From Acridotheres tristis (Eukaryota; Chordata; Aves; Passeriformes; Sturnidae), in NCBI GenBank assembly GCA_037013685.1, contig CM072884.1:110772048-110836047 (forward strand): a stretch of 64,000 bases of DNA. The letters are read 5' to 3'. Position 1 is the first letter of the stretch; each line of letters starts with the position of its first letter. The notes beneath the pieces are model-generated. The model saw only the letters and a program-made list of their open reading frames with translations, ran no database searches and was not told where the DNA came from. Shown in pieces: positions 1-13,170 of this stretch. The translations under genes and the position numbers were made by a program.

Positions 1-1867
1 AAGGGGTTGCATGGAAGCCAAGGGGTGCCTTCATCAGCCTTGCCCAGGGCCACCAACACTTAGGCACGAGTTAGAGCTTACTGAGAGCAGCAGAGATCCT
101 CCCAAATTTCAGCAAGGAAAATCTGTATATTTGCTGTACTTACACCACACGTGTTCTTGAATGGAAAGATAATGACATGGAGGATTAAGAAAACCCCCAC
201 AAGGCTCTGAAATTCAAGAACAAATGCATGAGACATCAGCTATTTGCGCTTACGTGTAACACACAAAGCTCTTGTTAAATCCAAAAGCCTGTTTCCACCT
301 GTTAGTAGGTGTAAAGGAACTAAATTAATCAATTTTCTGGTAATTACAGCACAGCACTGATGAGACAGGGAGGCTGTAAGACAAATGCCACTGGGAGCAA
401 CTCTCACATTTAACTGCAAGCCTCGAGAGGAATCCCAGTGCCCACGCAGCCTTGGTTTAGAGACAGGCTAAGTCTAAGCCCTGTGCTGTGTCCTAAATTA
501 GCAAGAGTCTCATGCAGAGCTCACCCCTCCCTCCCTGGAGAACAGGGTGACTTAAGGTGCTGGAGAGACAGCTATTAGTGCAATAATTCCACAAAAAGAA
601 AAGGAGCTTAACTCTTGGAGATGTGCTGGTGAACGGCATCACCCATCTCACAGGCATTAAACTCTTTCTCGCTTGCAAACCACAGAGTGTCACCAGCACA
701 GGGCAGACCTGCAGGGCACTGTCCAGCAGGATTTTGAGCTCTTTGGAACAATCAGCCACATCAGATGGAGCTAAGGATGCTGAAGGAGGACCTGAGGAGG
801 GGGAGAGCTTCCAGCTCCACAGCAAACAGGGTGTGAGGTGAAATGTCTGCTGTGGCTGCTCTGCTCACCAGCACTACTTAGGGCATGATCTTTCTAAAAA
901 GTACAATCATGCCAAAGAATTGTAGAGGTTGGGCTTTTTTAACAGAGGCAAAAAAAAGAGAAAAAAAAAGAGAAATCATGCTACTACATCACCTTTCAGA
1001 ATACAATATTAAGGAGGGCTTTCTGCCTTTTTCTTTTTTTTTTTTCCTTAGGTTAAGGAAATGAAATCAGTAAGCCTACATTAATATATTATACCCAGTG
1101 AGTGATTACAGTTAGAAGCCGCATTCAGTTCAGAATTTCAATTTTCCGAGGCTTTTGCTCTCCAAAATTAGCTTCCAATTTATTTTGTCAGGTCATTCTT
1201 TTCTTTTCCTCTATCGCTCATTAAATCCAGCGAAACTGCTGTCAAATAAAAAAAATTTTAAAAAGGCATTTTTAACTCTTCTTCTCTCCCTAACTTCAGA
1301 AGTCCTAGAGTACAAAGAAAAAAAAAAAAAAAAAAAGCTTGTTTTGAAACTAAATCAACAACCCTCCAACTGCAGTAAAACCTAAACAGTTTTTTACATA
1401 TGCATAGAGCCAAGTCATGCTAGGCAAACTCAAGACGGCTTGAAGTGACTAATCCCTAAACCTTCCTCACCCTGTAGGTGAGTCACTGCCCATGTTTACT
1501 GAGCCATCTGGAAATAATAAAATTCATCAGGGGAATGAAGCCCATTCCTAATGCTCTTGAGTTTAGGCTAGGAGGCATCCCTCGCCTCACGGGCACTGCT
1601 GTTCTTCTGTAATCTCCCTTCTGCCAAAGACACCAGAGTCCTCCTGTCCTTCAGCACAGGCAGGAACCCTGCAGGAGACGTTCAGTCCCACTCCTGTATT
1701 CCTGCTTCTCCCAAAGGTCTCCCTCACACCAAAGAGCTGAACTTCAAACTCAATTTTAAATAAGATCCTGGCTTTTAATTGCATTGGAGATGTGAAACCA
1801 AGTGCCAAAGCTGCTCCTTCAATACTTTAGAAGATTTAGTTTTGGTTTTTTTAGAGGACTATTTACA

Positions 1868-2132
1868 AGAACATGGGGAATGGCTTCAAACTGAAAGAGA
1901 GTAGGGTTAGGTGGGACATTAGGGTAAACTTCTTCCCTGTGAGGGTGGTGGGGCCCTGGCACAGGATGCCCAGAGAAGTTTTGGATGCCCTGGATCCCTG
2001 GCAGTGCCCAAGGCCAGGTTGGACATTGGGGTTTGGAGCAGCCTGGGACAGTGGAAGGTGTCCCTGCCATGCCACTGGATGATTTTTAAGTTCTCTTCCA
2101 ACCCAAACCATTCTATAATTCTTCGATTTGAA
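1868..2132 (+). mobile_element. CR1 LINE, 5'-truncated 3' end
   Basis: The typical avian CR1 3' region is present: the block near GGCTTCAAACTGAAAGAG, the cluster around CCAGGTTGGACATTGG, GGAAGGTGTCCCTGCCATG, and the tail CCAACCCAAACCATTCTATAA. Only the last 265 bases or so remain, as expected from 5' truncation during target-primed reverse transcription. Moderate divergence suggests an older copy. It lies in BACE2 intron 1, antisense to the gene. Confidence 0.92.
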
Positions 2133-2134
2133 GA

Positions 2135-4285
2135 CAGTGAGTAACTTTGAAAAAAGGCTACATTTCAGGGGCAAATAGAAAGAAAATTAAACTCTCAGGA
2201 CAGCATGAGAAAAATCAGGTTTTTCAGAAAGCTGCATGCCAAGTCTGATGTCTTACCTCTCCTCCCCCCATCACCTTGCTCTTGTAGTGACACGATTCTT
2301 TCCAGGTTATTCCTCTCCCTCCTCTGTCAAGATGTTCGTTTTGGAGATGAGTGTTTGTTAGCAAAGGTTTTTCAAAGCCTGGAGAGCTGTGATGAGGAGA
2401 GGTGAAAGCAGGACACTCCTGACTCATCAAGTCTATCTGTTCTCCCTGGAATGAGTTCTTCCCAGCAGCACTTCCATCCCCACACTGTGGGGCACCACTC
2501 ATTAGAGCATCCTTCTGGCTGAACTTGCTGCCTGCTTTTAGGAATTCCTCCTTATCTTTTTTTTTAGTGCTTCTCTTCAAGGACACTGAATGCTTAGAGA
2601 CATTTTCCAGTCTGTTCTCCTAAAACTCTGTAACAAACCCGAAGTGCAAAAGTTTTCCCTGGGTTTTCTTTATCCACACACCAAAACAGTGAAGCAACCA
2701 ACCTTCCCAACACATGGAAGCTGATGGATATGATGCCATGGGAAGACCCAGCTTGCTGCTTAAGAGAAGTTCAGGGCCCTGAAAGCAGCCTGTCCCTCCT
2801 GGAGGGCAGCAAAGTACAGACATCCCCATGCTCACCCAGTGGGATCCCTGGATTAGCTGGGATAGTTGGGCATGGAGAGGAAAATAAACAAGCACACACC
2901 TTGGAAAGCCATCTATGAACTCTCTGCATTTCAAGGCATGGCCTCTGCTATAAAAATGCCATGACTTGTTCTTCAGGCCTGATTTGCAGCACTGACAGAT
3001 TTTATTTAACACGAGATCTGGGTTGTGTCAGCCTGAGGAGCTGAAAAGACCAATCTCACCCTCTTAACCACCTTGAACCACCTCTTCCTCACCTGTCATA
3101 GCAGCTCCCACCTCCTTCCTCCCTTTCTGCCCAGCAACAGCCACCATCCCACACTTTCACACACCTGCTGGGCTGGTAGGATGGCAAAGGGACATGACTG
3201 GATCTGCCAGTGCAGGAGAGGGAAGGGAAGGAGGGAAAGATCAGGACAAAGCCCACAGGTTCATCGGTGTTGGGCACAAAGACTGGAATTTGGTCATTCT
3301 GATCGTGCTTCCTGTTAGAAAAGTTGTGCCACACCTCTGGGGAAAAGGTGTAGGGCCAGGCTTCCCACTGCTCTGTGACCCCTTTGGTGGCCACAGGAAT
3401 GTGCACAGGCAGTCCCAGGTCCCAGAGCACAAACATGGTGATGCAACTCCCGTGGTTTTATTTCTCTGGCAATTAATAAAGGGAATACAACAGACGGAAG
3501 GCTTTTGCTCCCCATTGCACCTGACCTATTTAGGATATAGCCAAGCAGAGTTTGATTGTCATCATGGGTGTTCCTTGGAATTATACAAGGGAGTTCAAAG
3601 GCACAAACAGAAAACAGCTTTATGCTCTATATTAGCAGGAGGGACTATTTGATTAGGGAAGAAAAAAAAAAAAGGAAAAAAAGCTGTTAACCAATGTAAT
3701 AATGATGTGTTTGATTAATTAAAAATAAGAATAATGTTTTTTATTCATATTTGTTCTAATGTTTCTACTTAAAAATTTGGCAGGACAATTTAAAAGGTAG
3801 TTTTGATTCTCAAGTGAAATAAGATATGCTTTTTTAAAAAAAATCTTTTTTGAAAGCAGCACTGTTCCTCCCCTGCTATTGGAGTCGTTTATTTCTCTCT
3901 CCTTCTCAAACATTCATACTTTACTCTTTCCCCTGGCTAATACTGGAGAGGCAGCAGCTCTGGGAAATGAACCAGCTTTGCCCGTGGCTCATACATCATT
4001 ACAATTGTTAACCAAGTTCCACTATAAAAATCTTGATTACACAGGAGAACACAGAGGCATGCAGGAACACAGCTTCATTTCCAGATACCAGATTGAGTTT
4101 GTAGGGCAGGAAGTTAAAGGACTTTGTTGTGCTCTGGGATAAAGTCTGCCAGGACACACCATAACAGCACACGTCAGGCAGCTCCTTACAATCCATTTCT
4201 CCTCACAGCAACAATTCCAGGGCAGGAATAACCTTCCTTCTGCTTTGGCCAGGGGTTACATCCCACTGTGTGATGATGGGTGTGT
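2135..4285. other. Intronic sequence, no feature recognised
   Basis: No repeat family or exon is recognised. Frames of up to about 150 codons on either strand lack domain features and are treated as chance. Confidence 0.5.
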
Positions 4286-4348
4286 GATGGGAGCTGGAAT
4301 TGGATGATCTTAAAGATCTTTTCCAACCCAAACCATTCCATTCATACC
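4286..4348 (+). mobile_element. CR1 LINE, very short 3' tail fragment
   Basis: Only the terminal CR1 segment is recognisable: TTGGATGATCTTAAAGATC followed by TTTTCCAACCCAAACCATTCC. This is a severely 5'-truncated insertion in BACE2 intron 1. Confidence 0.8.
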
Positions 4349-5075
4349 ACTGGAGCTGATGGTGCTCTGGGCACTGGAATTGTGGAATTTTGCCCACTGG
4401 TAACAGCAAATGCTGTTGTGCACTCCTGCCATGGAGAAAAGCTCCCAAACCTGGACAAAAAGCTGCAGGTAGTGCCACTGGCATCTGGTCACTGGCCAAT
4501 GACCAAAGGTCATTCAGGGTAAACCTGAAGGCTCAGCAGTGCAAATGAAAGTTAATTTTAGCTGGAACATGTAGCACACACCAGTGCTCATAACCACAGC
4601 TCCTGAGAAATTCTGTGAACTTTCCCCATCCCCCACATTGTTTATCTCAGCGGTTCAAATGCAAAAATCTGGCACTTTGGCTCATGTGAAATGTTTGTGT
4701 TATTCCCTGAAGGACTTTGCTTCTGAGAAGTAATGAGAAGATTATTCTCTGACAGTTAAGCTGAAGCACTGTGACTGCATCAGATGTTACATTGCTCCAG
4801 CAGCTCCCAGACTTTTGGGAAGTGTGTGACCACCTCTGAACTCCTCTGTCTTATTTGCAACCCGAGAGTCACTGGGAAGAAAAATGAATGAATTAAATAA
4901 AAATCTCTTTAGTCACAGAAAAAGGTGAGATTGATGAATTGTTTTCTGACACGCCTCACACTTCACTCTCTCCTGTAGCACACATCCACCAGGCAGCACA
5001 GGGAATAAAAGCACAGCCTTTCCAAACCACGCTTAAGCAGCACAGTAATGCTGCCCTGAAGAGCTCTGGGTTTGA

Positions 5076-5208
5076 ATCATAGAATCACGGAATGGTTTGG
5101 CTTGGGAGGAACCTTAAAAATCATCCAACTCCAACCCCCTGCCATGGGCAGGGAACCTTCCATTAGACCAGGCTGCTCAAAGCCCCGTCCAACCTGGCCT
5201 TGAAAAGA
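5076..5208 (-). mobile_element. CR1 LINE, short 3' fragment (antisense to window)
   Basis: It begins with the reverse-complemented CR1 tail (ATCATAGAATCACGGAATGG). The CATCCAACTCCAACCCCCTG block, the CCATGGGCAGG block and GTCCAACCTGGCCTTG follow. It is in sense orientation relative to BACE2 and intronic. Confidence 0.92.
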
Positions 5209-6785
5209 TGCCACAACTGTTAATTTCTTATACTGCAGACACTGACAGTCAAGGTTTCTGTGTCAACAGGTATCATAATGGAATTTTGGAAGTAAAGTTT
5301 CCATTTACATAGAAAAAAAGTGTGAGGAAAAAGCCTCCCTCGAGATTTCACAAAGTCACAACTTTGAAAACAGATCCACATCCTGGAGTCAAAACAAAAC
5401 CCCCAGTATTTTATTTTCTATGCCAAAACTATTGCTGCCAGTGGCGTTCTTCAAATTCTTTTCTTCCCAAATGCCACAATAAAATTTTCAAGTTGGAACA
5501 TGCAGGACCCAAGCTTCCATATGATGACAAAGCAGGTAAGCCTTTTGTTCCTGTAGAAACCCCAGATCCTGATCTTCTCTGGTGTGAAGCTTCTTATGGA
5601 AACAAAGTAGGAAGCAGAAAGAGCCTGGGTGGTGAAAGAATTCTCACATCTGGCCTTGACCTCAGCCTGAGCACTAGGTGGGCTCCAAGGTGCTCTTCTA
5701 AGAGCCACTCTCTCAGGCAGATCCACTCACAAATATCAAGGAATTATCTGAGAGATGGCTGCCAAAAGCATCCAATTATTTTTCCCTTGTCAAATGGCAG
5801 GAGCTGGCCTTTAATCCCTCCCTCAAGTGGAAAGGTGACTCTCAGTTCTTCAGTTGTCATGTCTTTTTCTTTAAAGCAAAAATGCTAGTTTTGGAGTTTT
5901 GGATCCCTAAGGATGGATTCTTCTCTGTATTTAGGGAGGAGAAGCTTACCAAGTGTTACTGCAGCATTAATACCTTTCCTCTTTTAAAGTAAGACCAGAC
6001 TAGGATGTGAGACCAGCATTTTCCCTGAACACATGCAATCTAGCTTAACAGCAGTTCTTGCTAGTAAATAGGTACAAAAATAAGCCAACCATAAAGCTAA
6101 ATAAAATCAACTAATTTTAGTTCTCGCAAGCTGAGCAAAGAGGACAAAATCTACAAGTAATTTGTTTTTTTCACAATATCAAATTATTAGTAAGCAGTGG
6201 AGAGGGGGAAAAGGGATTGCAGAGTGCAATTACTGTCTTAACAGATTCCCTTCAAAAGGGCCTAATTATGACACATTAATTGTATTCAGTGAATTGTAAT
6301 TTTCACTTGAATAAGATCTTTTCCCCCCATCTAGCTTGTTTTCCTCAAACTCCCTCCCTGTAATACCCCACAGGTTTCATCTGTTTGAGAAAGACTCTCA
6401 AAAATAACAAAATAAAAGTCTAGAACATTCATCCCCAGCTGCCCTCCCTGTAAAATACTCTTAGACATAAAAAAGGCAGCGAGAGCAGTAGGAAAGACAG
6501 GCAAAACCAAGAATGAGGGAAAAATTCTGAGGGAGGAGTGAGAACAAGGGGGAAAAGGTGCTATTTTATCAGCCTTTGGCAAAAGAGGGAGCAAGCATTG
6601 ACTCTGTCCCGGGGCTTTCTGCAGGTTCCAGGTCTGGCTTTGCTACGTGGCTGCTCTTGGATGTGCATGGCCAAAAATCCATCAGACAGCCACGCCTGGA
6701 GCAAGGCTGCTGGACAGCAGCTTTCACCCACGGGGAAAAGTTTTTAGAGCTCCTTGGTGAGGCTGTCAGGTGATCCCAGGCTGGA

Positions 6786-7750
6786 TTTTTTTTTTTTTTT
6801 TTTTTTTTTTTAGAGTTGGGATTGAAGCATGAGAGACAGGATTTTGTGTCCAAACTCAGTTGTTTATTAATTTTTATTTATAGTACAGTGAGTGCTACAG
6901 TACTTGTAGATAACAAGCTAAAAACGAAAAAATGGAGTTTTATCTTGTTTGTTACAAGTTTTTTTTAAGGCTTAATTGTTTAATTAAAAACTAACACTTA
7001 CCTTATTTTTACTTTTGACCTAATGATTAAACACTTGTGACTCGCAGTGCGGTATCCTTTACTCAATTAAAAAAGTATTATTTAAACTTAAGAAGAAGAA
7101 AGAATAAGAAGGAAGAAGAAGCCACTGCTTTAGAATGTTTGTCTCATATTTATTATTATATTCTAGAACCTCAAATTCTAAACCCTTTACTATGCAATTT
7201 TACACGTTTCTATTCAAACTACCCACCAGTGATTTTAACTCCACCACTCAAATTTGGAATCCTTCTCCAAGGCCTCAGGTCAAAAGCAGTGTTCTCCAGG
7301 GGGTCAGTGCCAGAAAGCACAGAAAGCTCAAAAACCCCTTCAGGCTTCAGGGATCCAAGAGCTGCATCCCTCGCTGTGCTGAGCAGCGAAACCAAAGCTC
7401 TGGGGTTGGTGCAGACTCGAGCTCCCCCAGGTGCTGCCAGCAGTGGAGGAGCTCCCTGAGCGTTTCAAGCCAAGGGAAAAGCACAGTGGGTCGCTCATGC
7501 TGATGCTCTCCTCTGAGCCAGGCTGTTACCAGCCCGAGTGAGCCAGGTCCTGCCAGCCCAGCTCCTGAACACCGTGGTGCAGTCACTGCAGGCTGGGATG
7601 GAGATGCAGAAAGGAAAATAAAATCTATCTGGTCCTGGGCTACTTGAAGTGTTTTGAAGGGCACTGAGCTGATGGATACACATTCAGGTGTAAGAGTGAC
7701 CTTAGAACACGTTCTGTGCTTGCTTCATCAGCTTGGATCTACAGAGCAAA
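6786..7750 (-). mobile_element. LTR-like repeat insert with 26-nt A-tail
   Basis: On the minus strand, roughly 7400 to 6812 aligns by eye with 63355-63918 on the plus strand. Shared blocks include CTTTCTGTGCTTTCTG, GGAGAACACTGCTTTTGA, CTGAGGCCTTGGAGAA and CCAAATTTGAGTG. Two AATAAA signals (6878-6873 and 6868-6863) lie near the end, followed by 26 A (T on plus, 6786-6811). The other copy has a TATA-like box. Together this suggests an endogenous retrovirus LTR, non-coding here. The A-run directly abuts an 11-base motif at 6775-6785 that recurs at 7751-7761, a possible target-site duplication. The part from 7400 to 7750 has no partner in the window. The family name is not known to me; an unnamed SINE-like or composite element is the alternative. 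Confidence 0.6.
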
Positions 7751-7761
7751 CCCAGGCTGGA

Positions 7762-10700
7762 AAACAGCAAGACATAGGACAGGCCTGTCAATAGCAGGAA
7801 AAAACACTTCCTTTTTTAAAGCAGATGAGAGCTGCCTCCTTTACTTTGAAGATTTGATCTCAAGCCCTAATCTATGCTGAAATAGAAGCAACAAGTTCCT
7901 TCACTTATTTACACAAGTTGTTTGTTCAATTAAATCTGTATTTTATAGCCAGTAGGAAAAAGGGGGATAGAAGTCTGTCCAACCCATACTGGAGAGACAC
8001 ATGTGAGAGCCATTGTACCAGCTTCCTTTTTCCAACAGAGCTGTGCTTGACAATGACCAGACAACACTTCAGGTCAGACTCGTTTCACTTACACTGAGTG
8101 AGGAAATTTCAAAGATAATAATGTGTGGAGGCAATGTAATAGCTATGGTGTTCTCATACACTCGAAGTCATAAGTGCTATTCAAGAAAATGAAGACCCCT
8201 GCAAGGTGTAGTAGCTTTTAAATCTGTCTTGCCAGATGCAATCCCTAGAGCTCACAGTCCTCTAGTTAGAGAGGGGGGGGAAGGGAAAAAAACAAAACAA
8301 AACAAAAGCCCAAACAAGAAGAGAAAGATTTCTTCCTTAATAATCCAAATGAACCAAACACACAGAAATTCCACACGGGCTTTCTTTCGTCCACTGTTTC
8401 ATTTTCATCTCATTTCTACTCCAAATCCCAACTAATTTACACTTTATTCAGGCAAAACAGTTATTTGCTCGCCTTCTACTTTCCTCTTTCCAGATTTAAC
8501 TGATGCTTTTTCCTTGACAAGGAAAGAAATGCAAAGTGGTAAAAAATGTGAGCCTGACACCTATTTCCACCTCCCCTGCTCCTCACAGCAGCTCTTCTGC
8601 CCCAACCCACCAGGATCTCAATTCAGGATTGCCACAGCCAGAGACCCTGGATAATAAAGCTTCCATCACTCCTCTGAAGAGGAGAAAGCACCTTTAAAGG
8701 AACAGTTAGTGGGGCTCTAATCCCTAAATCTGGGAGAGGAGCACGTCCTGAGGAATGACCACCACGAGCCATGTAATTAGCACTCATATTTTGGGTTATT
8801 TCTATAGTATTACCTCCACACAGTGCCTTTTGCCAGGGCTAGTTTTGGGTGGCAGAAGGTGCTAGAATGCTGATTTGTAAAGGCAGGGACTTTCTGGTCA
8901 ACCCAAACCTGGTATGTTTGCTTGCTTGTCTTGGGTCAAAAACACATCACAGCCCGCCAGGCCACAGCTGTTCACTGTATTATTCTTGAATTACAACTGC
9001 CACGTCTTTGTCCTTTTTATTTTGCAGATATTCAACAACAACGACCAAAAATGACTCAAATCACCATTTAAAAACAGTAATATTTTGCATTTCATTACTA
9101 TTTCCACTAGACAGATCTGGAGGGATTTTGATGCTGCCACCTCAAAACACTACTATGCACCACAGAACTTGTCTTTGCTTCACAGCCTTTTGTTTCTTCA
9201 GCTTTCATAAAGAACTCAAAAATAAATACAAAAGACCTTAGTAATTACTAAAAAACCCCAGAAAAAACAGAGAGACCTGAGATTGAACCTGCCTTCTGAT
9301 ATTTGAACAAAGAAAGATCACATTTTAAAACTTATTGTGTCTAGAAAGACAGTGAGCCCCTTCTCACCAAAATTAAGGAAGTGGAGCTGAGCTTGTTGTG
9401 GAATAGCACAGCACCAAAATCAGATTACAAGAACAGTTGAATCCTTCCTCACATCTTCATTCCTTCCAGCACTCAGGGAATGAGAGCTACCACCAATTAA
9501 GGAATAATGGCTGCAAGTTCAGAACTTGTTAATGTGTGTGTACATCACCTTCAAAACACGAAGCCATAAATTCCGAGTCCATGTCACACTAGAGGTATTT
9601 AATACATATCCTTCTTTACCATTCCTTTCTTTAATAGCTGGAAGAAATGGAAGGGGAGATAACCTCCCACCAATTATGTGGGAACAGAAGTTTGTGTTTT
9701 GCAGCAGAGCCCGTTAGACCCAACATCCACACTGACCTTAAAACTTGGGAGCAAGTTCATAGGAGGGGTTTTTGCTCACCCTGTGTACAGAACAAACCGC
9801 CATTAGGATAAACACCACCTATATATTCTCTTCATGAACAGAATGACAAACTGACACTGAAAGAAAGGAGCTGTGGCATTCAGAGCACAAGTTGGACCCT
9901 TCTGTTGTTAATCAGACCGGAGCTCTCAGGGACCACACGCTCCCTTTCACAGAGAAGGTGCAGGAATAACATTTACCTGTTCTCAATAAAAACACAGCTT
10001 GGAAATGCAGTGGGATCAGCAGGACTTGCACCACCTCAAGATGAGGCAATGGTTCTGTCCCTGCAAACATTCAGTGCAGTCCAGATGGACTTCAAGAAAG
10101 CTGTGAAAAACATGAGGTTTTTTTTAAGAATTTGACTATTCTTTTGGTCAAAAGCTTGTAGGAGAAACAAAATTAATATGAAGAGAACTGCAGTGAACAT
10201 AGCAGAAAACCCTAAATGATATTTGATTCAATTTCCCGCAGTGCTTATAATCGCAGGGTAGGGAAAATAATAAAAGATAGAGCAAAGGAATTCCATGGGA
10301 TTATTTAAAGAAATAGCTAAGACCACTGCACACAATTCATATTGGGCTCTTGCCACTTCTTATTTAAATCTGGAATTGGAAGAAGTGCACCTATACAGAC
10401 AGGTATGAAGTACATAATCCATCAGGAGTGGGACACATAGTAATACATCCATGAAATAAGGGACAAATATATCACACCCTTCAATACAATAGACTGTTTT
10501 CACCTTTCACATAATTCTTAAGTAGGTCTACATGTGAATGAATAAGAATTAGTGGGAGTAACAACATTTGACACCGACCTGGGAGCTGGTCTGGAAATCT
10601 GATAGGATTAGGAAGGATACTGTATCATAAAACCGGAAATGATCAGAAACGCTTTGGCTGCAAACACTTTGCAAAACTGGATTGACTGCACTGAAGTTTC

Positions 10701-13170
10701 CTGTCTTGGAAATAAAATAAATTTTGACTTCACACAGCTGCTCTATTTTTGTACCGTCAGAACAAGTGTTTCAGAACTGCCATTGTGAATCGCAGTTCTG
10801 TGCCGTGTTTATCTGCTATATGACAAATCAGAACGAAAGCCAAAAAGTATGCCTTAAATGACCTAAAAACGAAATTCTGTCATAGTAGCTTCCTTCCAAG
10901 AACAGAAATTAAAAAAGGAAAATTTCTAAAAATGCAGCTGAGCAGTAAAGCAAGCCCTGTAGTGCTGAAGCCTTTCACAAATGTTCATTCCCCATTCTGG
11001 CTCAGCAGCTTCCAACACTTGACGCACACGCTCCCGAAGTCACTGGGCACCAACACTGCTGCAACCACGACGTCAAACCCTGTTCCTCTTCTCACAGCCT
11101 GCTACTTGGTCGTGGTCCACCACTGCCCTGTGAGCATTTCCCCATCCCCTCCCTGCTCCCATGCAGAGCAGCAGCTGGGCCAGGCACCTTTCAGCTCCCA
11201 GAGCGCAGCCGCTCTGATCCACCGCTCCTGGCTGCCAGCATCCTCCTTCCTCTTGGCAAAATGTCAGGGCAGCGCTCCTGCTCCCTGCTCCCTGGGCTGG
11301 CAGCCCTGGGACTGGCCTGCCTGAGGCAGGCAGCTGGGAAGCTCCAAGCTGGAGGGGTGCAAGAGCAAAGGAAGGTGTCCAAGCACCGCTCTGCTGACGC
11401 GGAGCAAAGTCAGGTTGGGAGGAGCGTTTAAATCAGGAAAAGATTTTCCTTTCCGACACCATCGTGCACAGCCCACTCCCAGCTCCAGCAAAGACTTGCC
11501 CAAGGAGTTTAACACAATCCAACGCTTGGCACTACCCAGACACTTGCTCTTCGTAGCAGCATGTGAAGCATTCAAGTACCAACAGTAGCAGCTTTGTAGC
11601 TTTATACTACTCCATGCAAAGCAGAAAAAACAGCAAGTACATTTGTGATCTTTAAGTCTTCTGGTTTCAGGCAGGGAACGAGATAACAAATTCATCCTAA
11701 TCAAAAGTACAGAATAAATTCCAAGTGCACTCCACTGAGTCATTACACACCAAGATCTGATTCGGGAAACAGAAGCATTTATAACCTTCCTTACAACCTC
11801 AGTGGGTCTACTTGTGAATAAAACCTCACATGTGCTAAACCAGTGGCAGTCTTTAAAATAATTAACTCTGCAAGAAATCAGAACTAGTTCGAAATAGTAA
11901 AAGCTTTGCAATCAGATTCAAATCATGTTTTTTTTCATGTGGAAAAAATAAAAAATCAGAGGCAAGTCTAGCTGAAACCTTCCATCACCTGTAATACAAG
12001 TGATACGAGCTGTTAAGCATAAGTGAAGCCTCTGGGTGTACTGAGGGCAGCACATTTCTCCCTCTTAGACCTCCAGTCATATTATTAAAGGCCTGTCACA
12101 TTTTTCCTTCTCCATTTCTTCCAATTTCAGAATCCCCCTAGACATGTAAGGAGATGATATGCTTGATAGTCACTTTTCCTACCTGAAATAATTTTTTTTC
12201 ATCTAAGACATGCTGAATTGGGTGATTAGTCCAATCAAATTTGGTGCCTCGATTCTGGCAGAAGCCAATATTGAATGTTTGGATGTTCCCTGGAGTTATG
12301 AAGCACACACTACACCACACTAACAGAACTAGTGAAATATGCATCACTCAACACAGAAGAAAAATTATTTCATAGCCTCTATGGCTATTGGGCCACACCT
12401 TGATACGTCAGACCTAGTTAAGATTTTTTTTAAAATCTCTATTTATTGGTCATAAAACAATGCCAGCCTTTCTCAATGCATGTATTGATATCTTTTGATT
12501 AGAGAGATGATGTGGCCAATCCTATTATTTGAGGGGCAAAAAAAGAAAGAGCTCACAAACGTCCAAAAATGCAATGACGGCTGAACACTCCCCATTGGCT
12601 GCGCATTTTGGCATTCACTGGCTTTTTATTACGCAGGGGAGTTAAACAGAAGAATAAAGATTTTATTTTTTTCTGTCTACACTGGGAACCTAAGGACCTA
12701 AACTCCTGAAGCAAACACAAAGTTCTGAAGGGAAGCCCCGAGGGCTCTCAGGAAATTAATCCCCACTCAGCTGACTAGTCATCCCCACCAGCAGCCCAGC
12801 ACCGCTCCTCCTGGGATCTCATGACACAGATGAAAGAGCAACTACACGGCAAAAAAAAAAACCCAAAAAATCCGAAACAAACTTCAGCCACACTGGTGGA
12901 GGCAGAGAGGGAAGATTCAAGGCAACGCGGTCTCTCTGAAAACAATGTTCAGAACACACACACGTTCTTTGCCCCGTTAATGAGCAACACATGGATTCCC
13001 GACAGAAGGGGCTGGTTGTGCCCAGCCACCACTTAGTTTAGCAGGAAGATGCCGAGTGATTCTCCCGGGAGCACCGGGGGAAGATCTGCCAAAGCACCCA
13101 ATCACGATGTAGAGCAGCTTAAAAAAAGCAAAGGATAATAAAAAAAGCACCCTCTGTCTCTAAAACACGG
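7762..13170. other. Unique intronic sequence, no gene seen
   Basis: BACE2 intron 1 between the LTR-like insert and exon 1. No CR1 is recognised. There is a CAAAA-type simple repeat near 8291-8308. A 215-codon minus-strand frame at 11264-11911 has no recognisable domain. Two blocks (10540-10900 and 12390-12660) look unusually unique and complex and are listed as findings. Confidence 0.6.

Noticed and set aside
5322..5888. 188-codon plus-strand ORF in BACE2 intron 1
   Set aside because: No recognisable domain, low-complexity residue use, no CpG or promoter context. Most likely a chance frame. A protein search with hits across birds would change this.
11264..11911. 215-codon minus-strand ORF in BACE2 intron 1
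   Set aside because: In BACE2 orientation but with no homology I recognise and no clear acceptor/donor pair. Treated as chance.
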